The notes below the pieces were generated by a model. It saw only the letters and a list, made by a program, of their open reading frames with translations. It did not search any database and had not been told where the DNA came from. Shown one piece after another: positions 41,810 through 50,571 of a DNA stretch of 64,000 bases. Source of the DNA: Limnohabitans sp. Rim8 (GTDB lineage: Bacteria > Pseudomonadota > Gammaproteobacteria > Burkholderiales > Burkholderiaceae_C); the NCBI RefSeq assembly GCF_945901735.1, contig NZ_CAMDLM010000001.1, positions 62,001-126,000 of the forward strand, in the 5' to 3' direction. The number at the start of each line of letters is the position of its first letter. The stretch's first letter is position 1. A program made the position numbers and the translations under genes.

Positions 41810-43452
41810 TGGCACCGACCGAGGTCGACTTCATCGTGGTTGGCGCCGGCTCTGCCGGCTGCGCGCTTGCCGCACGGCTTGCGGAAGACCCGCGCGGCTG
41901 GCAGGTCCTGCTGATCGAGGCGGGAGGCCGTGACACCAATCCCTGGATCCACGTGCCGCTCGGGGTGGGGAAACTTTTAACCAATCCGCGCTATGCCTGG
42001 CAGTTTGAGACAGAAGCTCAGGCACAGATGAACGGCAAGACGGTTTACTGGCCTCGCGGCCGTATTCTGGGCGGGTCAAGCTCGCTTAACGGAATGGCCT
42101 ATGTTCGGGGCGATCCGCGCGAATACGATGACTGGGCCTCTCAAGGCATTGAAGGATGGAGCTGGCAAGATCTGCTGCCCTGGTTCACGCGCCTCGAACA
42201 AGCCGATGCTAACGCCGGACCGGGCCGGGGCCGCTCGGGCCCGGTCCGTATCACGGACCGCGCGCACTATGATCCAGACGCCCTCTCGGATGCCTTCATA
42301 GAGGCCTGGCGGCAGCTTGGCGTTGCAGAGACTCCAGACTACAACCTCGGTTCATACGAAGGTGTGCGATACCTCGAACAAACTGCCTGGCGGGGCCAGC
42401 GATGGAATACGGCTCGTGCATACCTGCGTCCGGCTCGAAAGTACCCAAACCTGACGGTCCTGACCGACTCGCCGGTTCAGCGAGTCTGCTTCGAAGGTAA
42501 GCGTGCCTCTGGAGTGGCAATCCGTTCGGCCGGACAGAGCCTTATCATCCGCGCCCGCCGCGAGGTCATTTTGAGCGCAGGGGCTATCCAGTCGCCACAG
42601 CTCCTTGAGGTTTCAGGAATTGGCGACCGTCACCGCCTCGAGTCAATCGGTGTGACGCCCAAACTTCACCTCCCAGCAGTCGGTGAAGGCATGAGTGACC
42701 ATCTTCAGCTGCGTTGCACCTACCGTACAACGGCTCCAATCACGATCAACGACATCATGCGCAGCCCCTGGCACAAGCTGCGAGTTGGCCTGCAGTATGT
42801 GCTGACGCGAAAGGGCCTGATGGCGGGGACATCGTCGACCGCTCACGCGATTACGTGTTCAGACCCCTCGCTCCATCGACCGGACGTGATGGTGCGGATT
42901 TATCACATCAGCGGCAAGGACCGCTATGCGCGCAATGCCGGACCTGGCGCGGCCGGTGGAATCGACCGCTTTTCAGGTTTTTCGATTGGCGGATTCAAGC
43001 TCTATCCTCGATCGCGCGGTTCGATTCACGCGCGAACGCCGGACATCGCCGATCCGCCTGCCATCCAGCCGAATTACCTGGATCATCCGGAGGATCGCCG
43101 GACGGCAGTGAGGCTACTGAGGCTGATTCGTTCGGTCGCCGCGCAGCCGGCAATGAGCGGATGGATCCTCGCAGAGGAGCGGCCTGGCGCAGGGACGACT
43201 AGCGACGACGCACTTCTCGACTATGCGCGGGAGACCGGACAGACCGCCTGGCACACTGTGGGCACATGCAGGATGGGCTCCGACGCCGACGCCGTGGTCG
43301 ATCATCGCCTGAGGGTTCGTGGCATTGACTGCTTGCGCGTAGTCGACATCTCGATCATGCCCACCATTGCCTCATCGAATACCAATGCACCCGCAATCAT
43401 GATCGGCGAGAAAGCGGCCTACATGATACTTGAGGACCATCGAAACCACTGA
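41809..43452 (+). CDS. GMC family flavoprotein oxidoreductase (alcohol dehydrogenase type)
   Basis: A 547-residue glucose-methanol-choline oxidoreductase. The FAD motif VDFIVVGAGSAGCALAARL is at the N-terminus, GRILGGSSSLNGMAYVRG is GMC signature 1, and ILSAGAIQSPQLLEVSGIG is signature 2. The C-terminal active-site pair is His in WHTVGTCRMG and Asn in SSNTNAPAIMIGEKAA. It oxidises a primary alcohol or polyol and feeds electrons to a quinone or cytochrome. The isethionate dehydrogenase IseJ belongs to this family and works with Xsc, which makes that route one hypothesis. ATG 41809 overlaps the TPP-enzyme stop; GTG 41806 is an alternative. Confidence 0.88.
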   Translation: MAPTEVDFIVVGAGSAGCALAARLAEDPRGWQVLLIEAGGRDTNPWIHVPLGVGKLLTNPRYAWQFETEAQAQMNGKTVYWPRGRILGGSSSLNGMAYVRGDPREYDDWASQGIEGWSWQDLLPWFTRLEQADANAGPGRGRSGPVRITDRAHYDPDALSDAFIEAWRQLGVAETPDYNLGSYEGVRYLEQTAWRGQRWNTARAYLRPARKYPNLTVLTDSPVQRVCFEGKRASGVAIRSAGQSLIIRARREVILSAGAIQSPQLLEVSGIGDRHRLESIGVTPKLHLPAVGEGMSDHLQLRCTYRTTAPITINDIMRSPWHKLRVGLQYVLTRKGLMAGTSSTAHAITCSDPSLHRPDVMVRIYHISGKDRYARNAGPGAAGGIDRFSGFSIGGFKLYPRSRGSIHARTPDIADPPAIQPNYLDHPEDRRTAVRLLRLIRSVAAQPAMSGWILAEERPGAGTTSDDALLDYARETGQTAWHTVGTCRMGSDADAVVDHRLRVRGIDCLRVVDISIMPTIASSNTNAPAIMIGEKAAYMILEDHRNH

Positions 43453-43531
43453 ACACGCCATCAGTTGTGAATGCCCTCTGCGCGCATACAGTGGCGCCGG
43501 GCCATCAATACGAAAAATAGAGGAGTCTTTG

Positions 43532-43975
43532 ATGCCGAAAAAGAAAACCGCCCCCGAAAGTGCGTATCCGTACACCAAAGCCCAGATTGCGAAAGGCGAT
43601 TGGAATCCTCTGTGGGATCAGGTACGCGCACTAGACCCCGATTTCATCGAGGCATACCTCGCCTTTAGAAGTGTCCCGCATCTCAAGGGGCCTCTGCCGC
43701 CGCATATCAAGGAGTTGATCCTGATTGCGATCAACGTCTCCACAACGCACCTATACGCACCCGGCGCTCGACGACACATGCAGAACGCGTTGCGCTTGGG
43801 CGCAACAGCCGAAGAGATCATGGAGACCATCCAGCTCACCACGGTGCTCGGGATCCATGCGGTCAATCTCGCGGTACCGATGCTCTTTGAGGAACTCGAA
43901 CGAGCGGGCCAGCCCGTTCCAGCGCCATCGACTCCCCGGCGCAAGAGCACGGCGGGAAGTGGGTTGAAGAAATGA
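43532..43975 (+). CDS. Carboxymuconolactone decarboxylase (CMD) family protein
   Basis: A 147-residue AhpD-like-fold protein of PF02627. The core reads LPPHIKELILIAINVSTTHL, then GARRHMQNALRLGATAEEIM and TVLGIHAVNLAVPMLFEEL. It lacks the CxxC pair of AhpD peroxidases, so a decarboxylase, isomerase or lactone-related role fits better than redox chemistry. The start is ATG 43532, preceded by AGAGGAGT. The last four bases overlap the acyl-CoA ligase gene (ATGA). The Lys-rich first residues (MPKKKTAPES) are unlike the core and may be disordered. Confidence 0.85.
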   Translation: MPKKKTAPESAYPYTKAQIAKGDWNPLWDQVRALDPDFIEAYLAFRSVPHLKGPLPPHIKELILIAINVSTTHLYAPGARRHMQNALRLGATAEEIMETIQLTTVLGIHAVNLAVPMLFEELERAGQPVPAPSTPRRKSTAGSGLKK

Positions 43976-46182
43976 CCCTCTCCGATCCGAGCCTCGACCC
44001 CGCGAAAGCAAAACTGATTGATCTGATCGCCAAGGCCCGTCTGCGCCAGGCATCGGCACTGACCGAACCTGAGGCAAAGACAATCCTTTCGGCATTTGGC
44101 CTGCCTGTACCCGTATCGGTCGTTGCGGATGACATCGATCTTCTGACCGAACAGGGTGCGGCATTGGGTGCTCCGCTCGTAGCGAAACTGGTCGGGTCGA
44201 GCGGTCTTCACAAGAGCGATATCGGAGGTGTACGGCTCGGCATCTTTGGAAAAGCGCAACTTGGCGAAGCCCTGCAGGGATTGCGCGCGGCCGCGGCGGG
44301 CGCAGGCATCACCCAGGAGGGCTATCTGGTCGAGATGATGGCGGCACCAGGCGTTGAAATGGTCATTGGCGGGACAATCGACCCGCGCTTTGGCCCGGTT
44401 ATCATGGCTGGGCTCGGCGGCGTGTTCATCGAGATACTCGGTGATGCAGCGTTCAGAGTGTGTCCGATCACCCGCAAGGATGCTCGAAGCATGCTGGAAC
44501 AGTTGCGGGGCTGGCCCCTGCTCCAGGGTGCCCGCGGCCGGCCGCCGTGCAAGATTGACGCGCTGATCGACGCACTGGTCGCCGTGGGAGGCTCAGGCGG
44601 GCTGTTGATGCAGGCACAAGGACATCTCAGCGAGATCGATATCAATCCTCTGATCGTATCGGCAGCGGGGGTCGTTGCCTGCGACGCTAGGATGATCCTT
44701 GAACAAGGTGACCCGACTCACGCCCCCGAAGTCGACGATCAGCCCGAGCCCATTTCATCGCTTGATGCGCTCTTCGAACCCAGCATTATTGCTGTCGTCG
44801 GCGCATCGGCAACGGGCTTCACGCCGGCCAACGACTTCATCCGCCAGTGCAAGGCCCTAGGCTGCTCTGCCCGGATCGTACCCATCCACCCTAATGCGCC
44901 AGAGGTCGAGGGCCTACGGGCAGTCAAGCGGATCGAGGACATAGGTTCAACGATCGACTACTTGTATGTGTCGATTGCCGCCGCACATGTTCCGGCACTG
45001 ATCGAGAGCTGTGCCGGACAGGTCCGATTCGCTCAAATCATATCCAGCGGCTTTGGCGAAGTGATGCACGGCAAGGCGCTAGAGCGCGAGTTACTGAAGG
45101 CGGCCCGACGCGCAGGGGTCCGCCTGCTGGGGCCCAACTGTCTGGGCCTCTACTCGCCACGTGGTGGCCTTGCGTTTGTTGGCGATTGCCCGCGCGAGCC
45201 GGGCCCCATCGGTATCGTTTCCCAAAGTGGAGGCCTCGCGGTCGACATGCTTTTGCGGGGCAAGCAGAGGGGGCTTCGCTTCTCGGGCCTAGCCACGCTC
45301 GGCAACAGCATCGATTTAAGCCCGGCCGATCTGATCAACCACTTTCTTGAAGATCAGTACACGGCCGCAATCGGCGTCTACCTCGAAGATGTGCGCGACG
45401 GACGTCGGTTCATCGACGTGCTGATGCGTACGAAAGGCAGAAAGCCAGTGGTGATCCTGCTCGGCGGACAAACCGACCAGGGGCGACATGCCGCAACATC
45501 GCACACGGGTTCACTCGCTTCACCGCTCGCACTATGGCGCGGCATTGCAGCACAGACCGGAATCGTGATCACAGACACACTTGATCAGTTCCTCGATTCC
45601 TTGCTCGCCTTCCAGTGCCTGACTCCTCGGCGAGGACGGGTCACGCAGCAGTGCGTGCTGTTTGGCAATGGGGGAGGAGCCAGTGTACTTGCCGCCGACG
45701 CATTCGCCCGCCGTGGCTTGACCGTCGAACCCATGGCCTCTGAAGCTATAGCAGCACTCGATGCGCTGCATCTCCCCCCCGGCACCTCCGTTGTGAACCC
45801 GGTCGATGCGCCGGCCTTCACGCTTCGACAGGAAGAGGGGCGGGTGGCCGAAAAAATTCTCGAAGCCATCATTACGCTGGCCACACCGGATGCACTTGTC
45901 ACCCACCTGAACCTGCCGGTTTTCATCAGCTCGGCGGACCAGCGCGCAGATTTTCTGGGTAACCTGATGGCTGCAACACTTCGAGTTCGCGAACGCCATG
46001 GACGTAGCACTCATCACGCACTGGTGCTCCGATCCGACGGCTCAGAGGCTTGCGAGGCGCGCAAGAGAAGTTTCCAGGCGACAGCGGTGGCCGCCGGGAT
46101 TCCAAGCTATGACGAACTGGTCAACGCAGCCGATGCGCTTGCTTCAATCGCCCACTTTGAGCGCCACATGAATGCCGAATGA
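43972..46182 (+). CDS. ADP-forming acyl-CoA ligase (acetate-CoA ligase family), fused single chain
   Basis: A 736-residue acyl-CoA synthetase (NDP-forming), joining SucC-like and SucD-like parts. Here the ATP-grasp part comes first (about residues 25-235; LTEPEAKTILSAFGLPVPVS, AKLVGSSGLHKSDIGGVRLG, HLSEIDINPLIV). The CoA-binding Rossmann domain (IIAVVGASATGFTP at about 267) and the ligase domains (GIVSQSGGLAVD, SHTGSLASPLALWRG) follow. His511 in SHTGS is the expected phosphohistidine. Many relatives have the ATP-grasp at the C-terminus. It would activate an organic acid made or imported by the pathway using ATP. Last gene of the TPP-GMC-CMD operon. Confidence 0.9.
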   Translation: MTLSDPSLDPAKAKLIDLIAKARLRQASALTEPEAKTILSAFGLPVPVSVVADDIDLLTEQGAALGAPLVAKLVGSSGLHKSDIGGVRLGIFGKAQLGEALQGLRAAAAGAGITQEGYLVEMMAAPGVEMVIGGTIDPRFGPVIMAGLGGVFIEILGDAAFRVCPITRKDARSMLEQLRGWPLLQGARGRPPCKIDALIDALVAVGGSGGLLMQAQGHLSEIDINPLIVSAAGVVACDARMILEQGDPTHAPEVDDQPEPISSLDALFEPSIIAVVGASATGFTPANDFIRQCKALGCSARIVPIHPNAPEVEGLRAVKRIEDIGSTIDYLYVSIAAAHVPALIESCAGQVRFAQIISSGFGEVMHGKALERELLKAARRAGVRLLGPNCLGLYSPRGGLAFVGDCPREPGPIGIVSQSGGLAVDMLLRGKQRGLRFSGLATLGNSIDLSPADLINHFLEDQYTAAIGVYLEDVRDGRRFIDVLMRTKGRKPVVILLGGQTDQGRHAATSHTGSLASPLALWRGIAAQTGIVITDTLDQFLDSLLAFQCLTPRRGRVTQQCVLFGNGGGASVLAADAFARRGLTVEPMASEAIAALDALHLPPGTSVVNPVDAPAFTLRQEEGRVAEKILEAIITLATPDALVTHLNLPVFISSADQRADFLGNLMAATLRVRERHGRSTHHALVLRSDGSEACEARKRSFQATAVAAGIPSYDELVNAADALASIAHFERHMNAE

Positions 46183-46485
46183 AGGAAGATACCCAACGCA
46201 ACCTCATGCTCTTTGACAGCGAATGGGGCAGACCGACTTTGGTCTGGTGCGCCGTGGCTCGCGCGATGGCGCGGGGCAGGGTGACCGAAAGCCGCATAAC
46301 AACCCTGACGCCCGCCTCGATGCCGTTTTAGGCTTCGCTCAACAAGCAGACGGCCGTTTCACGGGATTCATGCGCCAGTTGCTCGGCCGCTGCCTAGGCC
46401 TGATCACAGTTACCCGAGAGCACGACTCTCAGCATCATCTTCCCTGTTTCGAGCACACTTTTGTCACTGTTTCGGGGTCACATGA
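46183..46485. other. 303-bp gene-free stretch between convergent operons
   Basis: It lies between the acyl-CoA ligase stop (+) and the SDR stop (-). Open frames exist (for example 46223-46528 on plus, and a 42-codon frame from 46207), but none has a ribosome binding site or family signature. On the minus strand, short fragments such as AAAEQLAHESRETAV, broken by stops, look as if they might be a decayed coding sequence, which I cannot identify. No clear terminator hairpin was found. Confidence 0.4.
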
Positions 46486-47241
46486 TCAGCGCGCACCCGC
46501 CACATCGATGATCGCCCCACTGACGTAGGAGGCCGCGGGAGAGGCCAGCCAGAGGACTGCTTCAGCCACTTCTTCAGCGGTACCGGCGCGCTTCATCGGC
46601 AAATGCTTTGCGGCACGCGCCACCCGATCAGGCATCCCCGTTGCTGCGTGCATATCTGTGTCGATCAGGCCCGGTCTCACGCCATTGACGCGTATGCCCT
46701 CCTCGGCAATCTCGATGGCTAGCCCCTTGGTAAAGGTATCCACGCCACCTTTGGCCGCCGCATAGTCCATCCATAGACTGGGCGCACCCAGCCGAGCCGA
46801 GGCGGACGACACATTGACAATTGACCCACCAGACCCGCCATGAGCAGTAGACATCCGCTTCACCGCCTCGCGCGAGGCCAAGATAACTGCACCAAGATTC
46901 AGGCGCAGCACCTGATCGAGCTCATCGGCCAAGATCGAATCGACCCGATGGCGACCGGATGGTACGCCTCCGGCGTTGTTTACAAGGACACTGAGGGGGC
47001 CAAGCGCCCGGTCGGTGGCCTCGAATAGTTGCATGATGTCGGCCTCGTTTGCCATATCGGCATAAACGGCGATCGCCCGGCGGCCCATCGCCTGCAACTC
47101 TTCGACCAACGCCTGGGCTTGGGCCGCACCACTGCGGTAGTTGACGCACACATCGTAGCCGGCAAGACCGGCAGCCCTGACGGTCGCAGCGCCGATCCCT
47201 CTGCTGCCGCCAGTCACAATCATTATGCCCGTAGCAATCAT
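46486..47241 (-). CDS. SDR family oxidoreductase (FabG-like)
   Basis: A 251-residue classical SDR. MIVTGGSRGIGAATVRAAG is the NADP-type Rossmann motif, VLVNNAGGVPSGRHRV follows, the catalytic Ser is in IVNVSSASARLG, and the Tyr/Lys pair is in MDYAAAKGGVDTFT. RPGLIDTDM and SGAIIDVAGAR complete it. It would interconvert a hydroxyl and a keto group, plausibly on a CoA ester or hydroxy acid of this pathway. Its ATG overlaps the biotin carboxylase stop (ATGA), so it is the last gene of the carboxylase operon. Confidence 0.92.
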   Translation of the reverse strand: MIATGIMIVTGGSRGIGAATVRAAGLAGYDVCVNYRSGAAQAQALVEELQAMGRRAIAVYADMANEADIMQLFEATDRALGPLSVLVNNAGGVPSGRHRVDSILADELDQVLRLNLGAVILASREAVKRMSTAHGGSGGSIVNVSSASARLGAPSLWMDYAAAKGGVDTFTKGLAIEIAEEGIRVNGVRPGLIDTDMHAATGMPDRVARAAKHLPMKRAGTAEEVAEAVLWLASPAASYVSGAIIDVAGAR

Positions 47242-48599
47242 GCGATCAAATCCGGCTTATATAGATCAACAAATCCCGTGCTGACTTGACCGTTCCGGAA
47301 AGCGGGATGGTCCAACGTACGGCGCAGGAACCCGAGATTGGTCTCGATACCCTCGATCCGTACGGCGTCGATCGCATCGATCAGGCGCGCGATGGCGCAC
47401 TCCCGGTTCGCGCCGTGCGCAATGAATTTGGCAATCATCGGATCGTAAAAGTGTGAAATGCGATCGCCCGCCCGCACACCCGAGTCGATCCGAAGCGTAT
47501 CGTCGGTCAGCGGCAGATCGAAGCGGGTGACCAACCCCGTCGAAGGCAGGAAACCCTTGGCTGGACGCTCGGCGTACAAACGGCATTCGATTGCATGACC
47601 GCGGGCATGAACATCGTCCTGCTCGCGGGCCTGAGGAACCTGACCGGAGGCAAGCTGCAACTGCATACCCACCAGATCGAGACCGGTGATCATCTCGCTG
47701 ACCGGATGCTCAACCTGGATGCGCGTATTCATTTCAAGAAAAAAGAATTCGTGCGTGTCCGCATCCAGCACGAATTCGACCGTCCCGGCCCCCCTGTAGC
47801 GCTCCTGCCTGCACAAGGCCACGGCCGAGTCATACATGGCCCGCAGGGTATCGGGCGACAATCCGGGTGCAGGGCTCTCTTCGATGATTTTCTGGAATCT
47901 TCGCTGGATCGAGCAGTCACGCTCGTGGACGTGAATTGCACGCCCATCGCCGAAACCAAAGACCTGAACCTCAACATGCCTGGCCCGTTCAATGTAGCGC
48001 TCAAGATAGATCGTACCGTCGCCAAAAGCACGGGCAGCCATGCCCTGGGTGGCTTCGACCGCAGCCTGCAGGTCCTCCGGGCGATCGACCCGCCGCATGC
48101 CAATGCCACCCCCCCCGGCCGCGGCCTTGACGAGAAGCGGGAAACCGATCTCCAAGGCCGCTGGGACTAGGCCGTTGAACTCACCGGGACGAAATCGACT
48201 GCTACCGGGCAGGACCGGCACACCTGCTGCCCGGGCAAGCAGACGGGCACGCTCCTTGTCGCCCATGTCGGCAATCGAGGCAGGCGAAGGGCCGACCCAT
48301 ACAAGACCTGCTGCTTCAACCGCAGCTGCGAAGGCCTCGTTCTCGGAAAGGAAGCCGTAGCCAGGATGAATGGCATCCGCTCCGCTCGAACGGGCAGCCT
48401 CTAGGACTGCATCGGCACGAAGATAGCTCTCGGCAGCAGATGAGCCCCCAAGCGAAACCCGTTGGTCGGCAATCTCCACATGTCGGGACTGCGCGTCGGG
48501 ATCAGAATGGACGGCAACCGTGCGAAGGCCAAGGGCCTGACAGCTGCGGATCACGCGGCAGGCAATCTCTCCGCGGTTGGCGATCAGGACGGTCTTCAT
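47238..48599 (-). CDS. Biotin carboxylase subunit of an acyl-CoA carboxylase
   Basis: A 453-residue AccC/PccA-type biotin carboxylase, which uses ATP and bicarbonate to carboxylate biotin. KTVLIANRGEIACRVIRSCQ is the N-terminus, HPGYGFLSENEAFA the pre-ATP motif, KAAAGGGGIGMR the glycine-rich ATP loop, IHVHERDCSIQRRFQKIIEE the biotin/bicarbonate site, and EMNTRIQVEHPVSEMITGLD the catalytic metal site. It lacks the attached biotin domain of PccA/MccA; the carrier is separate and 4 bp upstream. The ATG at 48597-48599 follows GAGAG. This is a second carboxylase besides the housekeeping AccC. Confidence 0.94.
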   Translation of the reverse strand: MKTVLIANRGEIACRVIRSCQALGLRTVAVHSDPDAQSRHVEIADQRVSLGGSSAAESYLRADAVLEAARSSGADAIHPGYGFLSENEAFAAAVEAAGLVWVGPSPASIADMGDKERARLLARAAGVPVLPGSSRFRPGEFNGLVPAALEIGFPLLVKAAAGGGGIGMRRVDRPEDLQAAVEATQGMAARAFGDGTIYLERYIERARHVEVQVFGFGDGRAIHVHERDCSIQRRFQKIIEESPAPGLSPDTLRAMYDSAVALCRQERYRGAGTVEFVLDADTHEFFFLEMNTRIQVEHPVSEMITGLDLVGMQLQLASGQVPQAREQDDVHARGHAIECRLYAERPAKGFLPSTGLVTRFDLPLTDDTLRIDSGVRAGDRISHFYDPMIAKFIAHGANRECAIARLIDAIDAVRIEGIETNLGFLRRTLDHPAFRNGQVSTGFVDLYKPDLIA

Positions 48600-48603
48600 A
48601 CTC

Positions 48604-48825
48604 TCAAGGCTCGACAGTGGCGACTTTCTGTCCTTCGGACACATCGTCACCCTCTCCCACCTCGAACGAGGCCACGCGGCCCGCGCAAGGCGACAGCACC
48701 GGGATTTCCATCTTCATGGATTCAATAATCAGGATCGGCTCGTCCTCGTCCACTTTCGTGCCCACCGGGCACAACACTTTCCAGACCTTGCCGGTGATTT
48801 CGGACAGTACGTATTGAGCAGCCAT
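48604..48825 (-). CDS. Biotin carrier protein (biotinyl domain)
   Basis: A 73-residue biotinyl-lipoyl domain: MAAQYVLSEITGKVWKVLCP, then ILIIESMKMEIPV with the biotinylated lysine K38, and a closing GEGDDVSEGQKVATVEP. The stand-alone size is typical of carriers in CoA-ester carboxylases, not of the longer housekeeping AccB. The start is ATG 48823-48825 with AAGGAG upstream; the frame continues further 5' without similarity. It lies between the carboxyltransferase (32 bp upstream) and biotin carboxylase (4 bp downstream). Confidence 0.92.
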   Translation of the reverse strand: MAAQYVLSEITGKVWKVLCPVGTKVDEDEPILIIESMKMEIPVLSPCAGRVASFEVGEGDDVSEGQKVATVEP

Positions 48826-48857
48826 ATACACATCACTCCTTGAAATTGACGATCGAT

Positions 48858-50393
48858 TCAGAAAGTGGTGGGCCATCCACCAAGAAGATGCTTGCCGATC
48901 CCGCGTGAGGGACGTCGTTCGTGAACCTCCAGCAAGCGCTTCAGCCAGGCCCGGGATTCACGGGGATCGATCACTGCCTGCGCCGAAAAGATGCCGGCCA
49001 GATCATAAGCTGAACTATCGCGACGCACCTCCTCTACCAGTTGTGTAAAGCGCTCAGGCTCATCCTCATAGCGTAAGCCGTAGACCACGTTGACCCCAAC
49101 ATTGGGGTCCATGAAACCTACGTCGGCAGTGTACCAAGCGAGCATCTCGTCTGAATTACGTGTACCGCCCATGTTCAGGTAGGCCTGCCCGTAGCTTTTG
49201 CGCATCACGATCGAGAACTTTGGCACCGAGCACATCTGCAGCGCCGACATGAAATTGATCACTTTACCGGGCGCCTTGCGTCGTTCAGCCTCAACGCCGA
49301 TCAGAAAACCTGGGGTGTCGCTCAGAATGACAATAGGAATGTTGAATGAATCGCACAGCACCAGAAAGCCAGTCGCCTTGTCGCATGAATCGGCATCGAG
49401 CGCCCCGGCCTTGAAAAGCGGGTTGCTGGCCAGAATGCCGACCACCCGACCATCAATTCGGGCGAGCGCGGCGAAGGCGGTTCGGGCAAAGCGCTCTTTG
49501 AGTGGAAAGACACTACCAGGATCGCAGATTGCGCTGACGACCTTTCTGACGTCGTAGACCTTGCTGCGGCTCTCGGGCACGATGTCGAGAAGTGCTCCCA
49601 CCGCATCGTCAGCGTCCTTCGGTACTGCCGCTCGGGGAGGCAGTTCGCCGTGATGGCCTGGCATGTATGACAGAAAGCGCTTGACCAGATCGAGGGCCTC
49701 CTCGTCCGTTTCGACTGCGTAGTCAACCTTGCCGGTCACCTCGGACTGCATCTTCCAGCCCGCCAGTTCCATCGGATCAATCTCCTGATTGATCGCGATC
49801 GAGGTGACGCGAGGGCTGGAAATCGCGAGCTGCGCGTCCTTACGCATCACCACAAAATCTGAAAGCTGGGTGAACCAGCAAGCGGTGCCAAAGGCAGGCC
49901 CAAGGACCGCCGAAACATAAGGAATATCCCTCATTCGGACGAACTGGGTCGGGTCCTGCCCCAAGGTGCCGGTACCGATTGCACCCATCGTATCGGGGAT
50001 CCGTGCGCCGGATGACTCATTGAGCAGAACCAGCGGCATGCCGTTCGCCTGGGCAGTCCGACGCATATGGCCCAACTTACGCACGTTAATCGGACTGGAA
50101 GAGGCACTTTTCACCGTGATATCGTGTGAAACTACTACCGTCTCGCGTCCGTCAATTCGGCCATAGCCGCATACCTTTCCGTCAGCCGGGGTGTTATCGC
50201 GGTCTTCGGGACGCTCGCTTCGTGCAAAGCGGCCGATTTCAAGAAAGCTTCCCGGATCCATCAGGTAGTCGATCCGTTGCCGCGCATTGAGTCGCCCCAA
50301 AGCATGCTGTCGTTCAACACGCTTTTCTCCCCCCATCGCGAGTACATTTTGGGTACGCCGCTCGTGCTCCTCTATTTCTTTTTCAAAGCTCAT
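48858..50393 (-). CDS. Acyl-CoA carboxyltransferase (PccB/MccB-like), copy 1
   Basis: A 511-residue carboxyltransferase of the propionyl/methylcrotonyl-CoA carboxylase beta type. It has two crotonase-like halves. RQHALGRLNARQRIDYLMDP is the usual N-terminal part, LVLLNESSGARIPDTMGAIG and VLGPAFGTACWFTQLSDFVV lie in the first half, and DTPGFLIGVEAERRKAPGK with KSYGQAYLNMGGT in the second. ATG 50391-50393 with GGAGT just upstream. The substrate acyl-CoA cannot be named from sequence. First gene of a minus-strand operon with the biotin carrier, biotin carboxylase and SDR; transcribed from the promoter at 50449-50477. Confidence 0.93.
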   Translation of the reverse strand: MSFEKEIEEHERRTQNVLAMGGEKRVERQHALGRLNARQRIDYLMDPGSFLEIGRFARSERPEDRDNTPADGKVCGYGRIDGRETVVVSHDITVKSASSSPINVRKLGHMRRTAQANGMPLVLLNESSGARIPDTMGAIGTGTLGQDPTQFVRMRDIPYVSAVLGPAFGTACWFTQLSDFVVMRKDAQLAISSPRVTSIAINQEIDPMELAGWKMQSEVTGKVDYAVETDEEALDLVKRFLSYMPGHHGELPPRAAVPKDADDAVGALLDIVPESRSKVYDVRKVVSAICDPGSVFPLKERFARTAFAALARIDGRVVGILASNPLFKAGALDADSCDKATGFLVLCDSFNIPIVILSDTPGFLIGVEAERRKAPGKVINFMSALQMCSVPKFSIVMRKSYGQAYLNMGGTRNSDEMLAWYTADVGFMDPNVGVNVVYGLRYEDEPERFTQLVEEVRRDSSAYDLAGIFSAQAVIDPRESRAWLKRLLEVHERRPSRGIGKHLLGGWPTTF

Positions 50394-50448
50394 GGTCACT
50401 CCGGAAAACAGCAGTTTTGTTGAATAAATAGACTTGCCGAGAAAATGC

Positions 50449-50477
50449 ATCGTACATAAACATCGGCATAAAAGCAA
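50449..50477 (-). promoter_or_regulatory. Promoter of the carboxylase operon
   Basis: Minus-strand TTGCTT (-35, 50472-50477), a 17-nt spacer and TACGAT (-10, 50449-50454), giving a start near 50442 and a leader of about 49 nt before the carboxyltransferase ATG. Its -35 lies only 4 bp from the -35 of the divergent TRAP promoter (50482), so the two polymerases would interfere. Confidence 0.5.
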
Positions 50478-50481
50478 AGAA

Positions 50482-50510
50482 TTGACAAGAGATGGAAAGC
50501 TGACTAGCAT
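50482..50510 (+). promoter_or_regulatory. Promoter of the TRAP transporter operon
   Basis: A consensus TTGACA (50482-50487), a 17-nt spacer and TAGCAT (50505-50510) with ideal spacing, about 94 bp upstream of dctP. Transcription would start near 50517. Confidence 0.6.
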
Positions 50511-50529
50511 GACTCACAGCAAAAAGAAT

Positions 50530-50541
50530 GTGCTCGAGCAC
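50530..50541. promoter_or_regulatory. Perfect 12-bp palindrome GTGCTCGAGCAC, possible operator
   Basis: It lies about 13 bases after the predicted start site of the TRAP operon, a position where a bound repressor would block transcription. Perfect two-fold symmetry suits a dimeric regulator. No regulator gene lies within the island. Confidence 0.45.
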
Positions 50542-50571
50542 GACCTATTGAATCGTCATTCACAACAAGTT

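Noticed and set aside
46223..46528. 101-residue plus-strand open frame
   Set aside because: No ribosome binding site, no recognisable domain, and it runs into the SDR gene.
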